64,000 bases of DNA from Moniliophthora roreri (GCA_001466705.2 LATX02000189.1:930001-994000), one strand, 5' to 3'; shown: positions 1 to 11,702, counted from the stretch's first letter. Notes: generated from the letters alone by a model not told the origin. A program made the numbers and translations.

Positions 1-1077
1 ATGTAGGTTGGTTTTATCAGGCGTTGTGGTTGTTTCCTGTGATTGGGCTGTCGTTCTATCTGAATGTAAGGCAGAAATCTGAACTCTGCATTTCTATTCC
101 TCATAAGCTATTTGACAGAGTTTGTGGTGCTCCGTCATTGCGAAGCGTACATTCATGCTCCAACATGGAAACCGTGCATCGGCCGACCAACCCTCTACGT
201 ACACCGGGATGATCAAAGCTATTGCGACAAGTGCGTATAGAGTCATCATGGTATTCACCTCCGTGTTGGTATCCTTCGGCTTGGGGAATATCCCATACAT
301 CGGCCCTGTCTTAGGTTTCTTCTTCCTCTGTTGGGTGGATTCGTGCGTGGCTCTCCTCCGATTAACATGAATTTGACGTTGACTAGAAGCAGGTATTATT
401 GTTTCGAGTGGGTGGTCGTTTCCCATTGAAGATTAGGGCTTTTGCCCAATGATACATCGAGCATAGGTTCGTGTGGATCGCCCGAGGTCTTTCTCTTTCC
501 TCGCGAGTACGTCACTTGGAAGAACGTTGGGCTTACTACTTGGCTTTCGGTATGTTCAATCCTGACTATGGCCATTAGCCGCACTAAGTTTTTTGTAGGT
601 ATGCCTACTGCAGCCCTCTGCACGTTCGGATCTGGACTCGCCAACGGCGCAATATTCGCACTTGTCTTTCCTCTGGTGAGATCTCTTATGTTGGCCGGCA
701 TTTGAATTTCTTTCACTGATCCAATAATTCGACAGTTCGTCATAATGGCAATGCACGCACGACCTCTCCCGAATGATCCTTACAGCCCACTTCTCTCACT
801 TCCTCACCGAAGTAACGAGCAAAGTGATGTTGTGAGGCATCCGTCTCCGTTCATTCCGATACGTTTACCGATATTTGCCTTGGTGATGTATCTGAACGAT
901 TGGATCGTGAGGGTATTCAGTATCGGGGGTGCCAGACCAGGCCGTAGTAGGGCTCTGAGTGATACAACGAACACGGAGAGTATGGAGGAAGGGAGCGGAA
1001 TTCACAATGAGTCGATACCGCTTCAGCCAAGGGCGACTAAGGATAGGTTAAAATTGGGCCGTCGGAAACTGGATTGA
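1..1077 (+). CDS. EI24-domain multi-pass membrane protein, 3' part
   Basis: The gene enters the window already in frame (frame starting at base 3) and ends at the TGA at 1075-1077. Splicing out 66-118, 343-392, 408-466, 550-598 and 676-735 gives one continuous reading frame with the hallmarks of fungal EI24 (etoposide-induced 2.4) proteins: LWLFPVIGLSFYLN, a membrane segment with GNIPYIGPVLGFFFLCWVDS, then LEERWAYYLAFGMPTAALC and MAMHARPLPNDPY. EI24 proteins are multi-pass ER membrane proteins linked to autophagy and, in fungi, to membrane or sulfate-related roles that remain poorly defined. The last exon adds a hydrophilic, Arg-rich tail of about 75 residues. The start codon and first membrane helices lie upstream of the window. 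The family call is firm; the function in this organism is not known. Confidence 0.85.
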
Positions 1078-1675
1078 CCCCTTGCATGTAGTACTGGACC
1101 TGCTTTTATACTAGATTGCCTCGAGTGAGTTAAGGGTGATGGCCGTGGAAACTCTGAGCGCAAGGTTGGATCATCTACTACAGTGATCAACGACTTTGCA
1201 TTGTAGAGCAACTCACCGGCGCTACTGCCACCAACCGATTTCACTGGAATTTACGAGGTGGACACACAATCTGAATGCAAATAGGTCCGCGTAGTCCAGC
1301 TACGAGGCGGGGAATAAGCGAAGGCGAAGCTTTCTACTCTACATACAGTGACTCATGCCTGGAGCATGGTGGATAGTCTTGTTTCAAGACTAGGTTTCCA
1401 CGTCAGGCTGAGGGGAAAAGAAATTGGTCCTTGAGACGTAACACGTAGTAATCTTGGAGATTCGCCATCTTTATTCCTTCGAAGATTTTAGCCTGAATGA
1501 GATAGATCAATATGCACCGACACGAGCTTACAAGGTTGCGTTCCACAAGGCAACAAAGCACACCCTCCAGAAATTCACGAGTGGTGGATGCCGATATCTA
1601 TAAGTATAGTCGTTGTATACAAGACGTAGAGGATTAGGTGGGTAATTAGAATACTGTGGGCAATTCATCAGAGGT
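1078..1675. other. Intergenic, convergent gene ends
   Basis: This 600-base stretch lies between the stop codons of the EI24-like gene (+) and the mitochondrial carrier (-). Only short ORFs without recognisable protein character occur here. I see no RNA gene, repeat or mobile element; it presumably holds the two 3' UTRs. Confidence 0.6.
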
Positions 1676-2993
1676 CTACGACTCTTTGTTTCGTCGCATC
1701 TCCTCTCTTTTCGCCGCGGTTGATCTCAACAACCAAGCTAGGTTTTCGTAGACGACGAACGTCACGCAAGTGCCGGGGAGCACACGCACGAGGTTGGTCG
1801 CAAGACCACGGTAAAAGCCTCTGAAGCCCTCTGCTGTCCAAGTCCTTTGGATTGTGCTTCGTATTGTAGGATATGCATGCGTTGAGGCATCATTCTGAAC
1901 GGAAATGAGTAAGCAAGTCCTCGACTTCCTTTAGAAGAAGTGCACGCACCTGTATACGTGATCGAATGACTTGGTATGGATAGGTGACTGACAGCGCTAG
2001 AAGTTTGCTTGCTGCAGACATTACAGTATAAGATGTATTGGACTATAGGTGCGTGGTAAATTTAAGAGGTATGCTAAAATAAAGCTTGCAGGAAACTCAC
2101 CAATTTATCCACCTCCGTCGACCACGCCTTCCCCTGCTTTTCAAACTGCTTTCTTTTTCTCTCAAAGCCCCACCTTTTCATCTCTTCGTATGCCATGAAC
2201 TGTATTGCCCCATTGCTAACGCCGAAGAGAGCCAGTGAAGTGCCCCGAAACAACCCTTGGACTCCTTCATTTCGCACTATGGTCTGAAGTCCATCTGAAC
2301 ATCAGAGCTCGTTTCAATTTCAATTTTGTAGCAAGCACTCGCGCGTACGCACGAAAGAGACCACGGTACGCATCTGGCGAATTTGCTTGTGAGGTGAACA
2401 TTCGGACGCGGACCACCCATAATGGGTTGGTCATTATCGCTGTAACGGCACCTATTTTCCAAGTAATCAGTGTGCTAGTTCCTTGCAAGTAGAGTAAATA
2501 AATCGCGAACTTGCTTCGGCAGAACATAACAGGTATTCCTGAGGTGATAGAGGCTTTGTGACGTCGCCGCCTGACGCTCGTTTCTTCAGTATGTTGTAAC
2601 TGGGCTATAATGAGACAAGAACACTGAAGAAGGAACCTCTGGACACTCACAACCAAAAGTATAGACCCCAGCTGGAAGCGTTTCCAGCAATATTCGGCCC
2701 AACTCCTCGATATAGCCCTTTCCATCCCCGTTCTGCATGTATATCCTTCAACGCATACCAAATCTGCTTCCCAATTCCACCTCTGGGATTTGTCGTAGCA
2801 ACTTGGAATTTGACTTTGAGCATATCCAGTGGGTTCATGCAAAGTGTCGCAACGACACCCGCACCCAATCCTGCGGCTGCATGATCCTATGAGAACGCGT
2901 ACCGTCATTTTCTATATTTGCGGAGTATGGATCATGACTCACTAGTGCCGCTGTTGGGAAGAAACTAGGAGGTTGGGCGGGTTGCTGTACCAT
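1676..2993 (-). CDS. Mitochondrial carrier, folate/FAD transporter type (SLC25A32/Flx1-like)
   Basis: Seven exons read on the minus strand from the ATG at 2993 to the TAG at 1676-1678 and give about 320 residues, the usual size of a mitochondrial carrier. The three carrier repeats show the signatures NPLDMLKVK, NPLWVVRVR and YPYQVIRSR. The second has Trp where most carriers have an acidic residue, which is characteristic of the SLC25A32/Flx1 branch that moves folate or FAD across the inner mitochondrial membrane. ASSWGLYFWFYNILK after repeat 1 also fits that branch. Substrate (folate or FAD) cannot be decided from sequence. The gene lies downstream of SEN34 on the same strand, 227 bases from its stop. 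Confidence 0.88.
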
Positions 2994-3220
2994 TCCAGCT
3001 TTAGGAGCTGGTCGACTGAGCAGCGGTGGGTGTTACGTCTCGAGAAAGAATTCTTGAGCGTGGAACCTTGGAACTCGCGCGCTCTGATCAGACGAGTCAC
3101 CGTTGCCCACGACAGCGATGACGCGCCTTTAGGATAGACTATCATATCAGACTGATTATCATCAGAAATGCGGTATAAATTTCTACATTTGAAAAATATA
3201 ACAGTATATTAAAATTCTTT

Positions 3221-4317
3221 TCAACCGAAGCCAGCCCACTCAATGGAAAGATATGTCACTTTCTTCACTCCATCATCCCAGCAGCAAAGTAGGTGCGTCT
3301 TCTTCGTGGCCGTCCCGAGTCGGCCGTGAGCAACGATCTCCATGGGTCTTATCGCTTGAGTAGGTGAGTCAACCACAGTCGCTGCAAAGTGTGAGTGATA
3401 TCGCAACGGATCGCCTGACTGGAGTCAGATACATACAGCTTATAGCATCTCAGAACGCACCTGGATATACTAGATACTCTGCACCAAACTTGATGCCAAT
3501 ACCGATGAAAAACCCTTGCTCCCAAAGGTCTCTAAAGACACCACATCTCGCACGTTCCTGCACGTTTTTAGGGAACTCCCATATTCCACTTGCTTTCGCT
3601 GCATCAATAGAGTCGTATATAGAACTATCTGGGGAGTACCACTCTAAGGAGTCAGATAGAGCAGGAATGACAGTGTTAGCAGGTGTGGAAGTGGTGTCCT
3701 TTGATATTGGGGGTTCTTCAGGCACAAGCAGCGGAGGGACAGTCGTAGATGTCCCATCTTCGACAACAGAGAGCTGTTGTAGCTGCGCTGCTTTTTTCTG
3801 TCTCTTCAGCTCTCGTTCTTTACGCTTCTTCACTGCTTCTTCTGACATGGAACGGTCCAAGACGCTGTCCTTCGTATTTTTCAATCCGAAAGCATCCTGC
3901 TGGTATTTCCGGTTTCGACTTTCGTCCTCCAACCAGTGTTGGAACTGAGATATCGTTGGATCGGGATATGCTTTAGGATCATCCACGAGCACTGCGAGGC
4001 CTTGAAGATAAATCATATTGAGCCCGAATTTCGGACAAAAGACTCGCGCTGACTCACCGTTTTCAATCAAGAGAACTACTTCCTCTGGCATAAGTACAAC
4101 GGGTACTCCCAAAAACACGTTCTGTTGAGAGAGATGAGGTAGAGTTCCAGCAAGGATACCACAGATACGGTGGTCTGAGCGGATTTTTGCGATGTCTATT
4201 GAAGTCAAGTAAAGTCCTGAATTAGGCCAAAGAATAAAGACATAAAATAATACCCTCGACATCCCATATGAAAGCGCGTTTGTTAGCAACACATATTTGT
4301 ATCGGAGTCTGGCTCAT
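3221..4317 (-). CDS. SEN34: tRNA-splicing endonuclease catalytic subunit Sen34
   Basis: Sen34 is the catalytic subunit that cuts the 3' splice site of pre-tRNA introns within the Sen2-Sen15-Sen34-Sen54 complex. Exon 1 starts at 4317 (MSQTPIQICV..FIWDVE) and is joined through a 5' proximal intron to DIAKIRSDHRICGILAGT, a Sen34 N-terminal hallmark. A Lys/Arg-rich linker follows (KKRKERELKRQKKAA). The C-terminal nuclease fold has FGAEYLVYPGDPLRYHSHF and, further on, TATKKTHLLCCW, which supplies the Tyr-His-Lys catalytic triad. The YPG/GDP junction is restored by an intron ending just before 3408. The stop is TGA at 3221-3223. The start codon faces CAP across 195 bases, so the two genes probably share a promoter region. 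Confidence 0.93.
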
Positions 4318-4512
4318 GGAGGGTGAGGACAAGTACGGCGCCTCTGTTGCAACTTCAAAAGTTACCATTAGCAGTGACTCGTGTCTTCAGTACCACCATC
4401 GCCTCAACTCACCTTCACGATTTCAACCAGTGAATATCCGGGGCTTCAATGTCATCTCAAGGATTACATTCGCTTACCACGATAATCAAGCGGTGAGTTT
4501 TGGTCCTTCGAG
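4318..4512. promoter_or_regulatory. Shared intergenic promoter region of SEN34 and CAP
   Basis: The 195 bases between the two start codons must carry both promoters and 5' UTRs. No clear TATA box was seen. A short 5' UTR intron of CAP is possible here (GT-rich step near 4492) but cannot be proven. Confidence 0.45.
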
Positions 4513-6401
4513 ATGAGGCAAATAGTGATGGAAGATGAAACCAGGCTTGAGGCCGCTACCTCACGACTTGAAGATTTGGCAGCGAGCACACCACTCACTT
4601 CCATAGGGACAGAGGAAACGAAAAACATTAAAGAGGCTCCTAATACTGGCTCCTATGTCGCCCCAGTTGCTCCCCCACCTCCGCCATCTGCACCGGCTAG
4701 CATGAAACAAGTTCCCAAGAGTGTTATTGCTTACGACGAGAACGTCATTGAAGGAAAGCTGAAGCCATTCTTGGAATTGACGCGCTCATTTGCGGGTCCT
4801 AACGTCGTCGAGATAGTGAGATTGCAATCGATTCGTTTGGTACCTCTCATGTCTGACAATCATCTCCCCAGGTCGGTCTTGTAGAGCAAGAGTTCAAGGA
4901 TCTTCGTGATCTCCTTCTCACTGCGGCAGCATGCTCGAAGCCAGATGAGAAGGGCCTCGAAAGTCTTCTCGCCCCTTTCGAGTCCACCATAGAAGCCATA
5001 TCCCGCATAAAAGAGGCCAACCGCAAAGACACGGGCTGGTTCTCTCATGTTATGGTCATTGGAGAGGGGGCGCCGTTTGTCGCATGGGTTTTGAATGTGA
5101 GGATATTGCAGCACAGCACGATATAAAGCTGACATGCCAACTAGCCCAAACCGGGACCCTACCTTGGCGAGATTAAAGATCAAGTTCTCTACTATGGGAA
5201 CCGAATCATCAAAGAGTTTAAGGAGAAGTGGGATGCAACACTCTGCTCTTGATCCACGTCCTCATTCTTTCGTCAGGGACCCCAAACACGCAGAGTGGGT
5301 GAGATTGTTCACCGCACTACTGGACGAATTGCGCAAGTATGTGGTGGAACATCATACAACAGGTGTCTCTTGGAATGCTAAGGCGAGTATCCGTTCCTCG
5401 CTTTACTCACTCAACTCTGAATATACGGTCTATGAAGGGGATTTCAATTGCTGAATACAAATCGGAAACGCAGACATCTGCCTCCGCAGGCGACGTGCCA
5501 CCCCCGCCACCCCCACCACCACCACCTGCCTCTCTTCCTGCGCCTGCTGGAGCGTCTGCACCTGCTGGGGGTACCACAGCTGTTTTTGCTGAGTTGAACC
5601 GTGGCGAAGAAGTGACAAAGCACTTGCGCAAGGTTGACAAGAGCGAAATGACACATAAAAATCCCGCCCTCCGTTCGAGCAGCACGGTTCCAAGTTCCGT
5701 CGGTCCTGGTGGTGAGTTCTTTGTTCTGACACAAACCAGATGTGTAATAGCGAGCTGCAGCTCCCAAAAAACCCGTTCGACCCGTGAAACCTCAAGCTTT
5801 GATGGGCAAGAAACCCGTTAAATTTGCGCTCGAAGGGAAGGCTTGGAATATTGTAAGAGCAAATTTCCTTTGGGCAAATATACCGTCAGCTCAGCGCAGT
5901 TGTAGGAGCATTACGAGGACGACAAGAGTCTCATCGTAGATGATACCCAGCTGAATCAAGTCGTCAATATCTTTGGTTGCAAAAATACTGTCATCCAGGT
6001 GAAAGGCAAAATCAACGCTGTGACTCTGGGTTTGTATCCCTCTTCGTGTTTAAGAACAGGTTTTGAAATATACCTTTCCAGTCAACTGCACCAAGACCTC
6101 TGTTTTGATCGATTCCGTTGTGTCTTCGATTTCTGTTACCAAGTCACCATCTTTCCAGATTCAGATAACCGGGACCGCTCCTATGATTCAGATCGACTCA
6201 ACCGACTCTGGTCAAATTTACTTGTCCAAGTCAAGTCTTGACGCAGAAATTACGACCGCCAAGTGCAGCTCCATCAATGTGAGCTTACCAGTAGAAGGAG
6301 AGGAAGAAGGCGTGTTTGCCGAACAGCCAGTACCCGAGATGCTGCGGACTTGTGTCAAAGACGGGAAACTGGTGACTACCGTTGTGGAGCACGTCGGCTG
6401 A
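4513..6401 (+). CDS. Adenylyl cyclase-associated protein CAP/Srv2
   Basis: CAP binds G-actin, recycles it from cofilin, and in fungi also tethers adenylyl cyclase. Exons joined over seven introns give about 510 residues. The N terminus has RLEAATSRLEDLA, the cyclase-binding helix motif. A helical domain follows (KDTGWFSHVMVIGEGAPFVAW, NRIIKEFKEKDPKHAEWVRLF), then a run of ten prolines near 5500-5530, and the C-terminal CARP beta-sheet domain (KPVKFALEGKAWNI, FGCKNTVIQVKGK, ending VVEHVG). The intron at 5383-5437 has a GC donor; using it is the only way to keep both flanking exons in the CAP frame. The ATG at 4513 is chosen; ATG 4528 is an alternative that drops five residues. Confidence 0.93.
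5383..5437 (+). other. GC-AG intron in CAP
   Basis: The exon ends AAG and the intron opens GCGAGT and closes GAAG. No GT donor in the neighbourhood keeps the frame from SWNAK to GISIAEYK, so a GC donor is required. Confidence 0.8.
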
Positions 6402-6737
6402 AGGGTTATGTAGCGCCATAAATGCGTATAGTACAACTTACTATTCGGATATTAGGATAATTTCTCAATATCTCAATTTGTTGTTTCACCGGTTGCGAAG
6501 CTGTAGAAGTCGAAGCATTCTCGAGGGTAGAACACAATATGTTTTGCACTCAGTGCCTGATCCGGAGCTGGCACTCGGCTGACATCGCATGACGATATTT
6601 AACGTGTACCGCTGTGACTTGTTGAAATGAGCGCTCCATCAATTATAATGACAAGATGATCGGACAATTTGTAGTCAAACTTGAACTCCAACCATCACCG
6701 CATCCTATTTACACAGGCTGATTTTCTTTTCACTCGA
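6402..6737. other. Intergenic: CAP 3' end and PhoD-like promoter
   Basis: No protein-coding signal or RNA gene is visible in this 336-base gap. It should carry the CAP 3' UTR and the promoter of the PhoD-like gene. Confidence 0.5.
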
Positions 6738-9700
6738 ATGGATAATCCAGGCTGGCATGCCCACCGTCGGGCACAACGAGTAAGTTGCTTATAATCTCTT
6801 TGTGTCTTTTCACGCGACACAAATTCGTAGGAAAGCGACTACTTCACGAAGCCTCAACGTGGACCAGATGGAAGATTCTATCCTGTTGAACAAGTGACGC
6901 CTATGGACGAGTCATTCATTGGTGGTTTTCACCCTCAGATGCCTCCGCCTTCCCCTGTGCCACCTGCGCTTCCACCCAAGGATGGCTTAAGTTACGATCG
7001 ACCTGGATATCGTCAAACCCAACCCTCGATCTCTGCCAGCGAATTGACGAAAATGAGTGCAATCGAACGATCGAAGACTTTGAGGATTGCCCGGATGAAC
7101 CCACACCTGCAGGTAAGTCGTTGCTCGATTTTCGGCCTCGGGCTTCTCCGCTTCCTAATTAAATTGCTTTTAGTTCATGGTTGGCCCCCTCTTGAGGTTC
7201 GTGACTCTATAAGGTGGTTCATGACCAATATGCCAACGAGGGAATAGGTATGACACTGTAGATGACAATGGCATATGGCACGGCGCTGCCTTGATTGTTA
7301 GTGCGTATATCACTTACTGAAAAGCTCTCAGTTCTTGACACAACCTCGCAGCTGCCGATTCGGGCTCTATATATGAACCTCATCCAACTCTCACATATGA
7401 ATGGGATCCGGATGCACCTGTCAAACACCAGAAAGCCAGGAGTAGACACCGGTCAACAAAATCATTTGACCTCGGCCCACATCCTGCAGATCCCCACTCG
7501 ACCTCTGTTGCTGTCACTACAAGCCAGTTGAATGGTGTTCCTGAAGTCAGTACCCATTTCCGCAAGGAATTAGTTCCTGGGCAAGAAATATGGGTGTACG
7601 GTGGTGCTGGAGGGTTTGTTACATGTTATTATCAGAACCGGCAACTCCTTGGCTGATGCTTTGCCTAGAACATTCACATTCTGGCGCTTCATGATTCACA
7701 TACCACTCAGCATGAACGAGATGGCCATCACATACAGCATCAATAACGGTCAGAAGATGCAATTCTATGTACCAGGGCAAAATCAAAATATGAGATGGGC
7801 TACTCATTCTGTAGGTTGGCCTGTGGCATCTCATTCATTTACTGATATCTATCTGCTAGTGTAATGGATTCTCTGCAGGAGTAAATCCTGATGACTTCCG
7901 AGGACCGGGCTTCCAGAGTGGCTATGATCCATGCTGGATGGATTTGTTGTTGAAACACAATGAACAGCCTTTCCATGCATTAATAGGAGGTGGGGACCAG
8001 CTTTACTGTGATGCGTAAGTCTGTCAGAAACCTGTCAGTTAGTTAATGTATCTGAATTGTCTGCAAGGCTCACTCGTGAACCAGAGCTCCAAGGTTGGGT
8101 TGCCAAAATGAAGCCAGAGGAGAGGAAGAGTTATCCTCTCACCCCTGAAATTGCAGAGGCCATTGATCGTTTCTACTTCAGTCACTATTGTAAAACATTC
8201 AGAAGTGGTGCTTTTGCACGGGCAAACAGTTCTATGTAAGTTTCTTTGAATCTTCTGTAATTGCATGCATGCTGAAAGGCTTAACAGACCAATGATGAAC
8301 ATGTGTGGTCAGTACTTTCATTTCTGGTTGTGTAGATTTGATTTCTAAACCTGGTCTCTTCCAAGATGATCATGGTAAGCTAGTTCTTGGAAGAGTCAAT
8401 TAATCAGGTCTGACACCTCCCTAGACATGGTAATTTTGCTCTCAATCATTGAGTGACTGCTGCTAATCCTCTGAATAGATTGATGGCTTTGGAAGCTGTA
8501 GGAGATGTTGTATATGATTATTGACTTTGTTACTCAGATTCTATGTAGATCCAGAGGACATGCAAACTGCCCCAGTCTTCAAGATGTCAGTTGAGGTTCC
8601 TTTCTTTCAATTTTCAAGAGCTTACCTGTTTGGGGACAGGATTGGAGCAAGAGGATATTTCTTCTTCCTTCTGTTCCAGTGCTTTATTAATGGTATTTAA
8701 ACTGTTTCTCATTATTGAAATAATTGACTTTCTGTTGCAGTTGAAGTTGATGGCATCAATGACCAACCTGGAGCACATATCAACAGATCCATCATTATTG
8801 GTGATTGTGGGCCATATGTTGACTTACCAAGCCACTCTTTCCTCAGTTATCTAGGACCACAGTCAGCAATACTGCTCCTGGATTGCAGGTGACTTCATTC
8901 TCTCATTATGCTAAAACCTGTTTGTGACACTACTGTAGGGCTGAGAGGAAGAAGGATCAAGTCTGTAGTCAGCTGCAGTATCAGAAGGTGTTTGAGCGAA
9001 TTAAATGCCTTCCTCCCTCAGTAGAACATCTAGTTGTTCAGCTAGGTATGTTTCACCTCTTGCTGAAGACCTCTTCATGAATTTATTACAGGTGTTCCCA
9101 TTGCCTATCCACGAATGGTCTTTTTGGAGAGTGCTCTGGAGTCCAAATTAAACCCATTGGTTGCACTTGGGAAGAGTGGCTCTTTGGGACTTTCTGGGTT
9201 TGTGAATAAGTTCAATGCTGATGCAGAACTATTGGATGATCTTGTTAGTCCAAGCCACTCTTTTTCATATGCATAACTCACTGGGGACTGCAGAATGATC
9301 ACTGGACTTCCCGTTCACACAAGGTGATGTGTACCTATATGGCAACATGGCTCAAGACTGAACTCTACACAGCGAGAGCGGAACTGGTTTATTGAGGAAT
9401 TGCAGAAATTTGCATTGGCCAAGCAAATAAGAATCACATTCCTCTCTGGTGATGTTCACTGTGCAGCTGTTGGCCTCTTTAAGACTCTCAAGCCAAAGAA
9501 TGGGCAAGGTGTCAGTCCTCTCAATGACCATCGATATATGGTGCAGGTGGTGACATCTGCAATTGTCAATACTCCACCGTATGGAAGTTCACTCTTACTC
9601 CTATTCTATCATGCTGAGTGGTGTCTCTTTAGCCCAAATGGTGTTATCACAATGGTGTCATCCTTAGCCACAAAAACTCATAAAACTCTTCATCATATTG

Positions 9701-10091
9701 AGACAGATGAAGTCATGGTATTATTCTGCAGTCTCTTCCTTGATCTGTTCTAATTGACTGACAGCTTCCAATTTTCACCATGGAGACTGATGATTCTCCC
9801 CGGAAGCAAAAATATATTATGGGCAAGAGGAACTGGTGTATGACCTCTTGGGATGAGTCTACTGGTGATTTGATCTTTGATATCAGAGTTGAAAAGGAAA
9901 AGGGTTGTGGTCATTCAAAAGGGTATGTTGAGCCTTGGTTCACATGTGTCATTGACTAATTTCTACTGGTTTTCTGTTGTATCAGATATGCTGTTCGGTA
10001 TGTATTTTGTTGGGTGCACTTCAATGAACTAGGCTCAGAGGAATACAGGTCTCCTCCTCCTCGATGGAATCCTGGTGCTTCTGAAAGTTGA
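6738..10091 (+). CDS. PhoD-like metallophosphatase
   Basis: About 830 residues can be read from ATG 6738 through more than 15 introns to TGA 10089-10091. It matches the fungal PhoD-like phosphatase family: FMVGPLLRYDTVDDNGIWHG, YEPHPTLTYEWDPD, NQNMRWATHSCNGFSAGV, FHALIGGGDQLYCDA, MCDDHD, GDCGPYVDLPSHSFLSYL, LLLLDCRAERKKDQ, GLSGFVNKFNADAELLDD, NDHWTSRSHK, and the metal-binding ITFLSGDVHCAAVG, then KQKYIMGKRNW. His and Asp residues of those motifs would bind the two metals. Physiological substrate is unknown. All exons and splice sites are intact although the 3' two thirds lie in an extreme CpG-poor tract. The last exon reads in frame through a possible 35-base intron (9993-10027) to PPPRWNPGASES. 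Confidence 0.88.
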
Positions 10092-10290
10092 TAACAAGAA
10101 CAATGAATGTAGCAAATTTTACTCCTCCTTGAGATACCCACAGTACTAGCTGAACAGATATATCTATTATCTATTAATGCTAGTATACTTTACAACTGGC
10201 TGTGTGAATGTCCATTTGTGTGAAATGAGAAAGTACTCTCATGATAGCTTCAATAGCAGTGCTTTGAGCTACACTTTGTACTGCATCATC
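7801..10290. other. CpG-depleted tract
   Basis: Counting by eye, this 2.5 kb stretch has about 16 CpG dinucleotides, and 8222-8996 has none. TG and CA steps are abundant instead. CpG becomes sparser from about 7,500, and normal density resumes near 10,290, some 200 bases past the PhoD-like stop codon and about 300 bases before the protoglobin start. Neighbouring genes have several CpG per 60 bases. The depletion covers exons and introns alike. Confidence 0.85.
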
Positions 10291-10585
10291 CTCGGACCTT
10301 ACCCCTTGTTGACCCGGATGGGGAATCTAGAATAGGATATATCATACATGTTGGATCTAGAACTAGAGCTGGACACTTTACTACCCATCACCAGTCGACA
10401 TTTACATAACCCCGAGCACTGAGAGGCACTGAGCAGGCTCCATCACAGCGGGTCTAGAGATGTTCTCGACTCTGACACGATTGTACATGTTGCATCCTGA
10501 ACTCTCCGAGGCCTATCGGTCATTTAAAAAGGCACGGTCCAGCCTAAATCTCGAAACTTGAAGCTTGAAGACCCCTGGGTACACC
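10092..10585. other. Intergenic, protoglobin promoter
   Basis: The first 200 bases continue the CpG-poor tract and hold the PhoD-like 3' UTR. The rest has normal composition. A TTTAAAA element at 10523-10529, about 60 bases before the protoglobin ATG, is a plausible TATA-like box. No gene is seen. Confidence 0.5.
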
Positions 10586-11702
10586 ATGTCGCTCGAAGAC
10601 GTGCGGATTCAAATAGGATCCTTGCATACATTGGAAAAGGTACAGGACATCGAGGACGGGCAGAAAACTCCCAATGGTTGCCGACACATAGAAAAACTGG
10701 ACGACGGTGCTGGATGTCTTGGAGCATGTAATGGGTGCACTAACAGTAGCGCGAAGCCGGCGTCATCAATCCAGGAGATCGACCCGGAACTCCTTCGAAC
10801 GTCGCTGGAAGACCGAATGGCCTATGTCAGGGACTTCATCATGTTTACAGCAAAGGATCAGGAGGTCCTAAATAAGGTTGCACCCTTAGTGCACGACGCG
10901 ATACCGCAAATTGTCGATGAGTTGTACGCGAAGCTTTTCGAGTTTGACATAACGAAAAAGGTACGTTTCTCTGCCCTCCCATTCGTCCTATGTATTGACC
11001 ACATATTCCGGGTACAGATTTTTATGGAACGAAATGAAGTATGTGACATTTGCGCTACACTCCATATCCTGGTCTTATTCAAGCTAACAGGGATTTGACG
11101 GACCGTTACCACAAACATTAGAAGATCTCTCGCTAGACAGTCCACAGTTAGTATACCGAAAGGTGCGTGTCAGCTACTTGAAGCGAAGATACACTCTGAC
11201 TCGTATTTCCAGATCTTCATGAAGGTGAAAACTCGAAATCTGGCTCTTCCTAGCACTGACATCTCTAGCGTCCAACAGGCCTGGGCACGTCGAATCCTGA
11301 CTAGCGACTTTTCCTCCTTGAAGACTTGGTCTTATTTAGACAAAGTTGGCATTATGCACACCGGAGTTAAATCCTTCAAACATCGGACCCATGCTATGCC
11401 CCTCGTTGTACCATGTGTGTCTTCCGTGTCAGTATCGAGGTTCTTATTTCCTCATCTAGCATTTCGCAGATCGGGATTGCGCCCTTACTCTAGGTTGGGT
11501 GGAAAATGTGCTACATACAGCTGTTCTGAGATTACCGGAGGAACAGCTTCCGATGGGTGACAAGATTAGCGCTGTAAGTGCTCTTAGCAAGGTCCGTTGT
11601 TTTTTTATTCTTTTCTGGAAATTGTTCCGAAGCTCAGCGTCGTTCACGCAGGTGATATGGATACAGAACGATCTTTTCGCTCGGCATTACATTGAAGAAT
11701 GA
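10586..11702 (+). CDS. Protoglobin-domain heme protein
   Basis: Protoglobins are heme proteins of the globin superfamily found in archaea, bacteria and fungi; they bind O2, CO or NO, and the fungal role is not established. Exons joined over six introns give about 250 residues, ending ALSKVIWIQNDLFARHYIEE. Diagnostic segments are EIDPELLRTSLEDRMAYVRDF, LVHDAIPQIVDELYAKLFEFD, WARRILTSDF, and WSYLDKVGIMHTG with the likely proximal heme-binding His, then LGWVENVLHTAVLRLP. The first about 60 residues form an extension outside the domain, with cysteines at 32, 44, 48 and 51 (GCLGACNGC). ATG 10586 is chosen as the first in-frame ATG. The gene shares strand with its neighbours but no operon is implied. 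Confidence 0.87.

Noticed and set aside
5339..5460. Apparent frameshift in CAP
   Set aside because: A GC-AG intron at 5383-5437 restores the frame and the conserved sequence, so no lesion is needed.
7560..10100. PhoD-like gene as a pseudogene because of odd composition and many short ORFs
   Set aside because: Every exon joins in frame with canonical splice sites and all family motifs are kept; only the composition is unusual.
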